A stretch of DNA of 12,049 nucleotides from an uncultured Bacteroidales bacterium (lineage in GTDB: Bacteria; Bacteroidota; Bacteroidia; Bacteroidales; UBA932): contig CAKMNE010000032.1 in assembly GCA_927798505.1 (NCBI GenBank), forward strand, positions 1 through 12,049. The letters run 5' to 3'. A program made the translations under genes and the position numbers. Under the pieces are notes generated by a model, which saw only the letters and a program-made list of their open reading frames with translations, ran no database searches and had not been told where the DNA came from. Positions 1-6,588 of this stretch are shown here, piece after piece. Position 1 is the stretch's first letter. Each line of letters starts with the position of its first letter.

Positions 1-177
1 GAATCTGCAATCCGTGATATAAAGGACTTATATCTTCTTTCAATGGCTGAAAGCATCCCCGCTGATTATCTTGTGACAGGTGACCAGGACCTGCTTGTAC
101 TAAGAAATCATCTGGGGACAAAGATCATAACCTTTGCAGAGTTTGTCTCAATGGTTCAAGGGGACCTGAATGACTGA
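1..177 (+). CDS. PIN-domain toxin-type ribonuclease, C-terminal fragment
   Basis: The first 58 codons are open from the window edge to TGA at 175-177, so the gene starts upstream of the window. The fragment has the C-terminal half of a PIN-domain (PilT N-terminus-like) nuclease: an acidic cluster RDIKD at visible residues 5-9, an alanine-containing helix, then ADYLVTGDQDLLVL (residues 21-34) and an ending close to IITFAEF. The TGDxDLL segment followed by an 'I(I/L)T..eF' strand is characteristic of the PIN family annotated as 'putative toxin-antitoxin system toxin component'. Such proteins are Mg2+-dependent ribonucleases that usually sit next to a small antitoxin gene; any partner lies outside the window. 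D6/D9 and D28/D30 are candidate metal ligands, assigned by family analogy. The family call is fairly secure. Toxin activity is inferred. Confidence 0.75.
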   Translation, partial: ESAIRDIKDLYLLSMAESIPADYLVTGDQDLLVLRNHLGTKIITFAEFVSMVQGDLND

Positions 178-228
178 GGGTTTAGTTTTTGAATGTTTTT
201 ACACAAGAAGGTATCGTCCTCTCCGCGG

Positions 229-261
229 AAAAATGACAACCTTTATGGCTGTCATTTTTTT
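229..261 (+). terminator. Rho-independent terminator downstream of the PIN gene
   Basis: A hairpin pairs AAAAATGACA (229-238) with TGTCATTTTT (250-259). Two further G-C pairs form inside the stem across one mismatch. A run of T continues to 261. It lies about 50 bp after the PIN-gene stop, so it probably ends that transcript. The A-run on the left arm means it could also act on minus-strand transcripts. The surrounding 178-467 stretch has no convincing gene; an open frame crosses it but would run through both hairpins and the tRNA gene. Confidence 0.7.
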
Positions 262-300
262 GTGGCAATTTCCACCCCTGTTTTTTGCCATTTCCCCAAA

Positions 301-337
301 AAATAGCAGTTATAGCCCCCCCCTATTTTTGCTATTT
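301..337. repeat. Short inverted repeat with C-rich loop
   Basis: AAATAGCA (301-308) is repeated inverted as TGCTATTT (330-337), enclosing a 21-nt loop that contains a run of eight C. It lies between the two terminator hairpins in a non-coding stretch. The stem is AT-rich and the loop long, so it may be chance. No function is assigned. Confidence 0.25.
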
Positions 338-432
338 CGCCCGAACGGTCCGGATGCCGCACATACACCGCCAGCAAGCGGCAAGCAACGGCAAAATGGC
401 GTCGGGAGGCCCCCCGGGTCACGGCCGGACAC

Positions 433-463
433 AAAAAAAACGACAACCTTTCCGGTTGTCGTT
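433..463 (-). terminator. Rho-independent terminator of the tRNA-Gly transcript
   Basis: Read on the minus strand, AACGACAACC pairs with GGTTGTCGTT (arms 454-463 and 439-448 on the plus strand) across a 5-nt loop, and a run of eight T follows (433-440, A on the plus strand, partly shared with the stem end). It begins only 4 nt after the encoded CCA of the tRNA gene, which fits termination of the tRNA precursor. The stem core GACAACC is shared with the hairpin at 229-261. Confidence 0.85.
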
Positions 464-467
464 ATTT

Positions 468-543
468 TGGAGCGGAAAACGGGGCTCGGACCCGCGACCT
501 CAACCTTGGCAAGGTTGCGCTCTACCAACTGAGCTATTTCCGC
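468..543 (-). tRNA. tRNA-Gly (anticodon GCC)
   Basis: On the minus strand the gene is 76 nt including an encoded CCA. The acceptor arms GCGGAAA (537-543) and TTTCCGC (472-478) pair fully. The D-arm carries AGCTCAGTTGGTAGAGC. The anticodon stem is CAACC/GGTTG with loop TTGCCAA, giving anticodon GCC, which reads GGC and GGT. The T-arm is GCGGGTCCGAGCCCCGT-like with a GGTCCGAGCC core. The discriminator base is T (471), as usual for bacterial glycine tRNAs, and CCA is at 468-470. It lies downstream of pheS on the same strand, with its own promoter upstream and a strong terminator right behind it. Confidence 0.97.
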
Positions 544-566
544 GTTCGGTTTCCCGATTGGGATTG

Positions 567-597
567 CAAATATACAACGATATTTTGAATCCGCAAA
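567..597 (-). promoter_or_regulatory. Bacteroidetes-type promoter of the tRNA-Gly gene
   Basis: On the minus strand TTTG (594-597) is followed after exactly 19 bp by TATATTTG (567-574). This matches the Bacteroides housekeeping consensus TTTG-N19-21-TAnnTTTG without mismatch. Transcription would start near 562, about 20 nt before the mature tRNA 5' end. The promoter lies between the pheS stop and the tRNA, so the tRNA need not depend on pheS read-through. An AT-only hairpin around 595-616 could be a weak pheS terminator, but I do not call it. Confidence 0.8.
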
Positions 598-623
598 AAA
601 AATCTTCAATTTTTTCGGGAAAT

Positions 624-1661
624 CTACACCTCAATCGAAGTATTGAACTCCCGGAGGAACCGCAGATCATTCTCGAAATAGTGACGCAGGTCATTAACCT
701 GCCATTTCAGCATGGCGATACGCTCAAGTCCCATACCGAAAGCGAATCCCGAATACTTCTCAGGATCAATCCCCGAAGCCTTAAGCACATTAGGGTCCAC
801 CATGCCGCAACCCAGGATTTCAAGCCAGCCCGTTCCCTTGCAGATATTGCAACCCTTACCGTGACAAATGTTGCAGCTCACATCCACCTCAGCCGAAGGC
901 TCGGTGAACGGGAAGTAAGACGGACGCATACGAATCTGGGTCTCCGGACCGAACATCTCACGGGCAAAAAGCAGAATAGCCTGCTTCAGGTCTGCAAAAG
1001 TAACATTCTCGTCGATGTACAGTCCCTCGATCTGATGGAAAATGCAGTGAGCGCGCGCACTGATGGCCTCATTGCGGAAAACTCGCCCCGGACATACCAC
1101 GCGGATAGGCAGAGGCATAGTCTCCATAGCCCTCACCTGAACAGAGGAAGTATGGGTGCGCAGCAGCAGAGGATTGAGATGTCCCGCAGACACGAAGAAA
1201 GTGTCCTGCATGTCGCGGGCCGGGTGATTGGCCGGGAAATTCAGAGCCTCGAAAACATGGTGGTCATCCTCAATCTCCGGACCCTCGGCAACATCGTAGC
1301 CGAACTTGCGGAAAATACCCACAATCTCCTGGCGCACAATGCTCACCGGATGACGGGAACCAAGAGACATAGGGTCTCCCGGAAGTGAAAGGTCAGCCTT
1401 CGGAGCCGACTCATCCTCTATCTGAGCAAGAGCCTCCTTCAGCTCCTCTATCTTGGCAATTGCCTTCTGTTTCAACTCATTGAGCGGACGACCAAGCTCC
1501 CTCTTCACGGCTCCGTCCACAGAACGGAATTCTTCGAAAAGAGCTGTAATCTCACCCCTTTTGCCAAGGTAGCGCACACGCGCCTCTTCTACATCCTTGG
1601 CTGTCTTGCACTTGAGGGCATTGAGGTCCTCAAGGATTTTCTCTATATCTTCCTTTTTCAT
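624..1661 (-). CDS. pheS: Phenylalanine--tRNA ligase alpha subunit
   Basis: This 345-aa protein is the catalytic alpha subunit of the alpha2beta2 PheRS, which charges tRNA-Phe with phenylalanine using ATP in the cytoplasm. The N-terminal region (about 1-90) is the coiled-coil tRNA-binding arm. The class II catalytic core follows: RHPVSIVRQEI (103-113), motif 2 with GRVFRNEAISARAHCIFHQIEG (192-213 region), the substrate-pocket stretch SYFPFTEPSAEVDV (248-261) and motif 3 FGMGLERIAML (308-318). CNIC and CNIC at 263-274 form a CxxC-x4-CxxC insert that is absent from E. coli PheS and that I associate with Bacteroidales. The start is set at 1661 because the family's N-terminus begins at MKKEDIEKIL; an upstream in-frame ATG at 1745 would add 28 unlike residues inside the neighbouring gene. 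The small exported-protein gene ends 2 bp upstream, suggesting co-transcription. pheT is not adjacent here, as is common outside Proteobacteria and Firmicutes. Confidence 0.97.
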   Translation of the reverse strand: MKKEDIEKILEDLNALKCKTAKDVEEARVRYLGKRGEITALFEEFRSVDGAVKRELGRPLNELKQKAIAKIEELKEALAQIEDESAPKADLSLPGDPMSLGSRHPVSIVRQEIVGIFRKFGYDVAEGPEIEDDHHVFEALNFPANHPARDMQDTFFVSAGHLNPLLLRTHTSSVQVRAMETMPLPIRVVCPGRVFRNEAISARAHCIFHQIEGLYIDENVTFADLKQAILLFAREMFGPETQIRMRPSYFPFTEPSAEVDVSCNICHGKGCNICKGTGWLEILGCGMVDPNVLKASGIDPEKYSGFAFGMGLERIAMLKWQVNDLRHYFENDLRFLREFNTSIEV

Positions 1662-1663
1662 AT

Positions 1664-2071
1664 TCAATTGGATTTCCGCTTGGCGGCACGCTTGTCTCTT
1701 GCCTTCTTCTCCCGGCCTGCCCCCTGCTTGAGGTACTTGGCCCATTGGTCCTTGTCAAACACCTTGGAGAAAGAATTGTAAATCTGTTCCATCCATTTGT
1801 CCTGAATCTGAACATAAACATCGGAACTGGCAACCTTGGCGGCGCTCTTGACCATCAGTTCATCCCTCATCGCATTGTAGTCATGGGTCAGAATCGAATC
1901 CACATAGAACACCTGCCAGCTTTCCAGCTCGAGAGTTTCCTCCAGCTTGCTCACTTCAGTCTGAATCATCTCGTACAACTTCTTCTCCTCATCCTCCGGA
2001 CCCTGCTGGGCGAAAGAAGTGACGGGGAGCAAGATAGCGGCACAAATAACCAGTAAACGGAAATATTTCAT
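1664..2071 (-). CDS. Small exported protein of unknown function
   Basis: A 135-aa protein starts at MKYFRLLVICAAILLP with a clear signal peptide: two early basic residues, a hydrophobic core, and likely cleavage after SFA (about residue 23), before QQGPEDEE. No lipobox cysteine is seen, so it is probably periplasmic. The mature part is helical and charged, with a conserved-looking core around LELESWQVFYVDSIL and VQIQDKWMEQIYNSF. The tail is very basic (GREKKARDKRAAKRKSN). I recall similar short exported proteins in Bacteroidales genomes but know of no assigned function. The 'L..WQ.FYVDS' segment faintly resembles LTxxQ motifs of Spy/CpxP-like periplasmic proteins; that is only a guess. The ATG at 2071 is chosen because the signal peptide begins there; a longer in-frame start at 2233 would lie inside the divergent dipeptidase gene. 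It precedes pheS by 2 bp and probably shares its transcript. Confidence 0.85.
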   Translation of the reverse strand: MKYFRLLVICAAILLPVTSFAQQGPEDEEKKLYEMIQTEVSKLEETLELESWQVFYVDSILTHDYNAMRDELMVKSAAKVASSDVYVQIQDKWMEQIYNSFSKVFDKDQWAKYLKQGAGREKKARDKRAAKRKSN

Positions 2072-2095
2072 TAAATTCGCGTGATTAAAAGCGTA

Positions 2096-2126
2096 CAAAA
2101 ATAAGAATAATCCATAGAAAATGAAA
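2096..2126 (-). promoter_or_regulatory. Probable promoter of the small exported protein-pheS unit
   Basis: On the minus strand TATTTTTG (2096-2103) matches the TAnnTTTG box. Exactly 19 bp upstream is TTTC (2123-2126), one base off TTTG. Transcription would start near 2091, giving a leader of about 20 nt. The upstream element overlaps the first codons of the divergent dipeptidase gene. No equally good promoter is seen for the dipeptidase in the 49-bp gap; TAAATTCG (2072-2079) is one mismatch from the box but has no partner element. Confidence 0.5.
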
Positions 2127-3809
2127 AAGCTTCTTACCATTGCCCTCTGCGCAGCCCTGCTTTCGAGCATTCCCGCTGACGCCTGCACCAATGTAATCAT
2201 CACCCGCGGAGCCAGCACCGACGGCTCCTCCATAGTCTCATATGCCGCCGACTCGCACGTGCTCTACGGCGAGCTCTACTTCCACCCGGCGGCCAAATGG
2301 AAGGCTGGCGCGATGCTCCCGATCACCGAATGGGACACCTACCGCCCGACCGGGCAGATCCCGCAGGTGGCGCAGACCTTCCAGACCATGGGCAACATGA
2401 ACCAGCACCAGCTCATCATAGCCGAAACCACCTGGGGCGGCCGCGAAGAGCAGGTAAACGAGGATGGTGTGATGGACTATGGTTCGCTGATCTACGTGAC
2501 CCTGCAGCGTGCCCGCACCGCGCGCGAGGCCATCAGCACTATCGTGGAGCTGGCGAATACCTACGGCTACCCGTCCGAAGGCGAGACCTTCTCCATCGCG
2601 GATACCGAGGAGGCGTGGATCATGGACCTCGTCGGCAAGGGTAAGGAAAAGGGCATAGTATGGGTAGCGCGCAGGGTGCCGGACGGATACATATGCGCCC
2701 ACGCGAACCAGTGCCGAATCACCCGCTTCCCGCTCGATGACCCTCAGAACTGCCTCTACGCGCCGGATGTGATCGATTTCGCACGCCGCCAGGGCTGGTA
2801 CGAGGGCAAGGACGAGGATTTCAGCTTCCGCGATACCTACAATCCGCTCGACTTCTCGGGCGCCAGGGCCTGCGATGCAAGGGCCTGGGCGGCATTCAAC
2901 ATACTGTGCGACGGGACCTTCACCTACGAGCAGAACGGAGCCCTCGTCAGCACGCCGGCTTCGAACTGGATCGATTATGCGATGGGCTACGAACTCAGCG
3001 GCGAGATGCCTCTGTTCGTGAAGCCTTCGCGCAAGATCAGCGCCAAGGACGTGGCCGACGTGATGCGCGACCACTACGAGGGTACCCCTATGGATATGCG
3101 CACCGACGCTGGCGCGGGCGGCAATGCCTGCCCATACCGCTGGAGGCCTATGGGCTTCGAGGTGGACGGCGTGTCCTATGTCAATGAGCGCGCAATCGCT
3201 ACCCAGCAGACCGGATTCTGGTTCGTGGCACAGGCTCGCGGCTACCTTCCTGACGAGGTGGGCGCCCTGCTGTGGTTCGGCACGGACGATGCCGCAACAT
3301 CCTATCTCACACCATGTTACGTAAACTCCACCAAGGTGCCGGAGTGCCTGCGCGTGGGTAATGGCGATATGCTTCATTATTCCCCTACCTCTTCGTTCTG
3401 GATTTGCAACCGCGTGGCTCAGGCCTGCTACAAGATGTACAACCAGATGGAGCCGGTGGTGCGCGCAAAGGCCGACGAGTTCGAGAAGCATCAGATGTTC
3501 GAGGCAGTGCCTCAGATGGACGCAAAGCTCTGCGAGCTCGTTGCCAAGGGCAAGACCAGGAAGGCCATCAAGGCTATGACCGGCTACACCGTAAACACGG
3601 CTCAGGAGCAGTTCGAAGCTTGGAAAGCGCTCGAGGAACTGCTGCTTGTGAAGTTCATAGACGGCAATGTGAAGGCGCAGGAAGCTGACGGAAGCTTCAA
3701 GCACAGCAAATACCACAGCGGAACGCCGGAGGGCCTGACACAGCCAGGCTACACCGAAGCCTGGAAGCGCGCCGCTGCCCGCGAAGGTCTGCGTCAGAAG
3801 CAGTTTTAA
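2121..3809 (+). CDS. Exported C69-family dipeptidase (PepD type)
   Basis: This 562-aa protein belongs to peptidase family C69, N-terminal-nucleophile hydrolases that cleave dipeptides with broad specificity. A signal peptide (MKKLLTIALCAALLSS) ends at PADA, so cleavage would expose Cys22 as the new N-terminus (CTNVIITRGASTDG). That cysteine is the expected catalytic nucleophile, and here export and activation may be one step. Further family segments are MNQHQLIIAETTWGG (93-107), the stretch TYGYPSEGETFSIADTEEAW (147-166) and GYICAHANQCRI (189-200). The full length, with the long C-terminal part ending near 562, is usual for Bacteroidales members. The likely place of action is the periplasm. 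The gene looks richer in G+C at third positions than pheS or the SusC gene, which also creates long antisense open frames. It has its own stop 38 bp before the serine palmitoyltransferase gene, which has a separate promoter box, so functional linkage to it is doubtful. Confidence 0.93.
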   Translation: MKKLLTIALCAALLSSIPADACTNVIITRGASTDGSSIVSYAADSHVLYGELYFHPAAKWKAGAMLPITEWDTYRPTGQIPQVAQTFQTMGNMNQHQLIIAETTWGGREEQVNEDGVMDYGSLIYVTLQRARTAREAISTIVELANTYGYPSEGETFSIADTEEAWIMDLVGKGKEKGIVWVARRVPDGYICAHANQCRITRFPLDDPQNCLYAPDVIDFARRQGWYEGKDEDFSFRDTYNPLDFSGARACDARAWAAFNILCDGTFTYEQNGALVSTPASNWIDYAMGYELSGEMPLFVKPSRKISAKDVADVMRDHYEGTPMDMRTDAGAGGNACPYRWRPMGFEVDGVSYVNERAIATQQTGFWFVAQARGYLPDEVGALLWFGTDDAATSYLTPCYVNSTKVPECLRVGNGDMLHYSPTSSFWICNRVAQACYKMYNQMEPVVRAKADEFEKHQMFEAVPQMDAKLCELVAKGKTRKAIKAMTGYTVNTAQEQFEAWKALEELLLVKFIDGNVKAQEADGSFKHSKYHSGTPEGLTQPGYTEAWKRAAAREGLRQKQF

Positions 3810-3818
3810 AAAAGTTTG

Positions 3819-3826
3819 TATATTTG
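3819..3826 (+). promoter_or_regulatory. Candidate promoter box of the sphingolipid operon
   Basis: TATATTTG matches TAnnTTTG exactly and sits 21 bp before the serine palmitoyltransferase ATG, giving a predicted leader of about 17 nt. It has the same flanks (GTATATTTGCA) as the well-formed tRNA-Gly promoter in this window. No TTTG is found 19-21 bp upstream, where the dipeptidase reading frame ends, so strength is uncertain. Confidence 0.5.
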
Positions 3827-3847
3827 CAGCGCTAAAACCAACCTATT

Positions 3848-5041
3848 ATGAACAAATTATTGAATGAACTGTGTGGTAAGTACACGGTTCCGCAGGAGGC
3901 GAAAGCCGCAGGAATCTACCCTTACTACAAAGCGATTTCATCCGGACAGGACCCTGTAGTCACAATGGCGGACGGCCATAAGGCCCTGATGTTCGGATCG
4001 AATTCGTACCTTGGTCTTTCTGATGACCCAAGGCTCAAAGAAGCTGCAAAAGCCGCAATTGAAAAGTACGGAACCAGCTGCTCCGGCAGCCGCTTCCTCA
4101 ACGGTACCCTCGACATCCATAATCAACTTGAAGAAAGGCTTGCCAAATTCGTGGGAATGGAGGAGGCTGTGACCTTCAGCACCGGTTTCCAGGTAAATCT
4201 CGGAGTGGTCAGCGCCCTGGGATTCCGCGGAGGCTACACCCTGCTGGATGACACAGACCACGCCTGCATTATCGACGGAAGCCGTCTGGGCTGGAGCACG
4301 GTCTATAAATTCAAGCACAACGACATGGACGCGCTCGAGAAAAAGCTCAAGGCCTGCGAGCCTGAGGCTCCGAAGCTCATTGTCGTTGACGGTGTCTATT
4401 CAATGCTTGGAGATCTCGTACCGCTCCCAAGGCTCACCGAGCTGGCAGAGCAGTACAACGCATCTGTGATGATTGACGATGCCCACGGTCTGGGCGTGTT
4501 CGGAAAGAACGGCTCCGGTGTGGCCAACCATTTCGGTCTGACCGACAAGGTGGATCTGATTATGGGTACCTTCTCGAAGAGTTTCGGCTCCCTGGGAGGA
4601 TTCATAGCCGGAAGCCACGACGTAATCAACTTCCTCAAGCACAACTCCCGCTCACTGATTTTCAGCGCCTCCATGACTCCTGCCTCAGTTGCAGCTGCCG
4701 CCAAGGCTCTCGACATTATGGAAAGCGAGCCTGAGCGCCTGGAGCACCTGTGGGACATTACCCGCTACGCCTGGAAGCGCTTCCGCGAGAACGGGTTCGA
4801 CATCAACGCAACCGAATCCCCTATTATCCCGCTGATGGTGCGCGACACCAACAAGGCCCTTCAGATCGTTACTCTCGCCTACGAGCAGGGCGTCTTCATC
4901 ACCCCTGTCATCGCCCCGGCCGTTCCGGAAAAGGACGTGCTCATCCGCTTTGCGCTGATGGCCACACACCAGAAGGAGCATATCGACGAGGCAGTGGAGA
5001 AGCTGACCGTCATCTTCAGGGAACTGGGAGTAATCGAATAA
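3848..5041 (+). CDS. spt: Serine palmitoyltransferase (alpha-oxoamine synthase)
   Basis: This 397-aa PLP enzyme of the alpha-oxoamine synthase family would condense L-serine with a fatty acyl-CoA to 3-ketosphinganine, the committed step of sphingolipid synthesis. Visible features: GSNSYLGLSDDPRL (50-63), YGTSCSGSRFLNGT (74-87), His138 in DDTDHACIIDG as the PLP-stacking residue, DGVYSMLGD (181-189), DDAHGLGVFG (210-219), and the Schiff-base Lys244 in GTFSKSFGSLGG. Soluble bacterial homodimers of about 400 aa are typical; Bacteroides thetaiotaomicron BT_0870 is the well-known relative. Close paralogues are KBL (2-amino-3-ketobutyrate CoA ligase) and BioF. The SPT call rests on overall resemblance to the Bacteroidetes Spt N-terminus (MNKLLNEL..KYTVPQEAKAAGIYPYYKAI) and on the adjacent reductase. 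The ATG at 3848 follows a consensus promoter box. Confidence 0.9.
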   Translation: MNKLLNELCGKYTVPQEAKAAGIYPYYKAISSGQDPVVTMADGHKALMFGSNSYLGLSDDPRLKEAAKAAIEKYGTSCSGSRFLNGTLDIHNQLEERLAKFVGMEEAVTFSTGFQVNLGVVSALGFRGGYTLLDDTDHACIIDGSRLGWSTVYKFKHNDMDALEKKLKACEPEAPKLIVVDGVYSMLGDLVPLPRLTELAEQYNASVMIDDAHGLGVFGKNGSGVANHFGLTDKVDLIMGTFSKSFGSLGGFIAGSHDVINFLKHNSRSLIFSASMTPASVAAAAKALDIMESEPERLEHLWDITRYAWKRFRENGFDINATESPIIPLMVRDTNKALQIVTLAYEQGVFITPVIAPAVPEKDVLIRFALMATHQKEHIDEAVEKLTVIFRELGVIE

Positions 5042-5045
5042 GACT

Positions 5046-5840
5046 ATGGTCATACTCATCACTGGAATCACGTCCGGCTTTGGCAAGGCCTGCGCCGAGC
5101 GGCTGAGCGCGGAAGGGCATACCGTCTATGGAACCCACCGCAAGGCCAAGGAGCAAATCCCGGGAGTGCACTACATCAAGGCGGAGTCCACCGTCCAGGA
5201 GGACGTGCAGGCTGCCGTAAAGCAGGTAATGGATGAGCAGGACCGCATCGATGTCTTCATCAACAACGCCGGAATGGGAATAGGCGGTCCGCTGGAATTC
5301 TGCAGCATCGAGGACTGCCAGAGGCAGATGGACGTGAATTTCATGGGCATGGTTCGCTACATCCGCGAGGTTGTGCCGATTATGCGCGCTCAGGGACACG
5401 GACACATCATCTGCTTCAGCTCCATCGGCGGTCTGGTGGGACTTCCATTCCAGGGCATGTACAGCGCATCCAAGTTTGCCATCGAGGGCTATTGCGAGGC
5501 GCTGCGCCTCGAGATCCGCGGTTTCGGCATCAATGTGACCACCATAGAGCCGGGCGACTTTGCCACATCGTTCACCGCCCAGCGCAAGAGCGTGGACAAC
5601 CCCGAGGTGCACAAGGTCTATCCGGGCTATGCCAAATCGCTCGAGAGCATAGAGCACGATGAGACCACCGGTCTGAAGCCGGAATTCCTTGCCAAGAAGA
5701 TTTCCCGCATCATCAGGAAAAAGCGTCCGGGATATCATTACATCATCGCGAACCCTCTCCAGAAGCTTGCGGTAGTGGCGCGCACACTGCTCCCGCCGCG
5801 GGTATTCGCGTGGGTTATGTCTGTATATTATAAGGTATAG
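5046..5840 (+). CDS. Short-chain dehydrogenase, probable 3-ketosphinganine reductase
   Basis: This 264-aa classical SDR has the cofactor motif TGITSGFG (6-13), NNAG (73-76), Asn98, catalytic Ser125/126, Tyr139 and Lys143 in YSASK (139-143), and a PG turn at 169-170. HRK (31-33) after the second strand favours NADPH. It starts 4 bp after the spt stop, so the two are almost surely co-transcribed. That context, plus the known 3-ketosphinganine reductase of B. thetaiotaomicron (BT_0972, also an SDR), makes NADPH reduction of 3-ketosphinganine to sphinganine the best assignment. SDRs are hard to assign by sequence alone. The basic, hydrophobic C-terminus (about 236-264, ending MSVYYKV) could associate with the membrane, where the substrate lies. 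The stop is 1 bp from the stop of the convergent response regulator gene, leaving no room for an intergenic terminator. Confidence 0.82.
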   Translation: MVILITGITSGFGKACAERLSAEGHTVYGTHRKAKEQIPGVHYIKAESTVQEDVQAAVKQVMDEQDRIDVFINNAGMGIGGPLEFCSIEDCQRQMDVNFMGMVRYIREVVPIMRAQGHGHIICFSSIGGLVGLPFQGMYSASKFAIEGYCEALRLEIRGFGINVTTIEPGDFATSFTAQRKSVDNPEVHKVYPGYAKSLESIEHDETTGLKPEFLAKKISRIIRKKRPGYHYIIANPLQKLAVVARTLLPPRVFAWVMSVYYKV

Positions 5841-5841
5841 C

Positions 5842-6588
5842 CTATCCCAACCAGGAGATAAATCCTTCAGCCCTGGCCCTGGAAACTGCAAGTTCAACGG
5901 GAGCCGAAGGCTGCGAAATCACTACAAGGCGTCCCGTAGCATTGCGCGAGACGCTTTTTATTGCGCCGAAGGCTATGATGCATCCGCGCGATATGCGGAA
6001 GAACTTCTGCGGATCCAGCTCATTCTCAAGAGAATCTATGGTTGACTCGATCATATACTTCTCCCCACTGTAGGTCATAAGATAGTTGGCCTTGTCTTCT
6101 GAGAAGAAGAAGGCAATGTCGCCGCTTTGAACAGGGATAATGCGGTCCCCGCAACGCACAATGGATTTCTCTTTGTATGGCTTGGTGTTCTGCCCGAGTG
6201 CGGCGAGCAGCTTCTCAATGCTGGCGGAAGGGTTCCTGCGCTCCCGAGCCCTGCCTACTGCCCTTAGCAGGGCATCCGTTTCTATCGGTTTGAGCAGATA
6301 ATCGATGGAGCCCGCCTCGAAAGCCTTCACGGCATAGGAATCGTAGGCCGTGGTCATAATCACGGGAGCCTTGACCTGCACCCGGCGGAAGATTTCGAAG
6401 CAGATTCCGTCCGAGAGTTCCACATCCATAAATATCAAATCCAGTTCCGGATTTGCAGAGAGAAACTCCACAGCCCCGTGAACGCTGTCAATCATCGCGA
6501 CAATTTCCATTTCAGGAAATGCCTTGTTGAGCAGTCTTGCAAGATTGGCCTGAGCCATCTTTTCGTCTTCGATAATCAGCGCTTTCAT
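5842..6588 (-). CDS. LytTR-family response regulator
   Basis: This 248-aa two-domain regulator has an N-terminal receiver (1-115) with acidic pocket E7/D8, phospho-acceptor Asp55 in LIFMDVELSDG, Thr80 and Lys100 in LLKP. A C-terminal LytTR DNA-binding domain spans about 143-245, including the typical segment FFRISRGCIIAFGAIKSV (196-213). LytTR domains bind pairs of direct repeats about two helical turns apart. The gene overlaps its kinase by 4 bp (ATGA, 6585-6588), indicating translational coupling. Size and architecture match E. coli YpdB and BtsR. The likely binding site is at 7756-7786, upstream of both the kinase gene and the divergent transporter genes. Which genes it controls is inferred from that site. 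Confidence 0.95.
   Translation of the reverse strand: MKALIIEDEKMAQANLARLLNKAFPEMEIVAMIDSVHGAVEFLSANPELDLIFMDVELSDGICFEIFRRVQVKAPVIMTTAYDSYAVKAFEAGSIDYLLKPIETDALLRAVGRARERRNPSASIEKLLAALGQNTKPYKEKSIVRCGDRIIPVQSGDIAFFFSEDKANYLMTYSGEKYMIESTIDSLENELDPQKFFRISRGCIIAFGAIKSVSRNATGRLVVISQPSAPVELAVSRARAEGFISWLG

Noticed and set aside
170..532. A 120-codon open frame starting at the ATGACTGA of the PIN-gene end
   Set aside because: It overlaps the PIN stop like a coupled gene, but it reads through both terminator hairpins and into the tRNA, with low-complexity Pro/Phe-rich translation.
285..1388. A 367-codon plus-strand open frame across the tRNA and pheS
   Set aside because: It runs through a terminator, the tRNA-Gly gene and the antisense of pheS; the protein has no domain character.
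1661..1745. Extended pheS start at 1745
   Set aside because: The extra 28 residues do not resemble PheS and overlap the upstream small-protein gene; MKKEDIEKIL at 1661 is a normal PheS N-terminus.
2238..3716. A 492-codon open frame antisense to the dipeptidase gene
   Set aside because: It is a shadow produced by G/C-rich third positions of the real gene; its translation is compositionally odd (rich in His, Arg, Ala, Val) with no recognisable domain.
5828..5850. Possible bidirectional terminator hairpin at the SDR/regulator junction (GGTATAGCCTATCC)
   Set aside because: The apparent palindrome does not pair properly: mismatches near the ends, a one-base loop in the alternative register, and no T-run.
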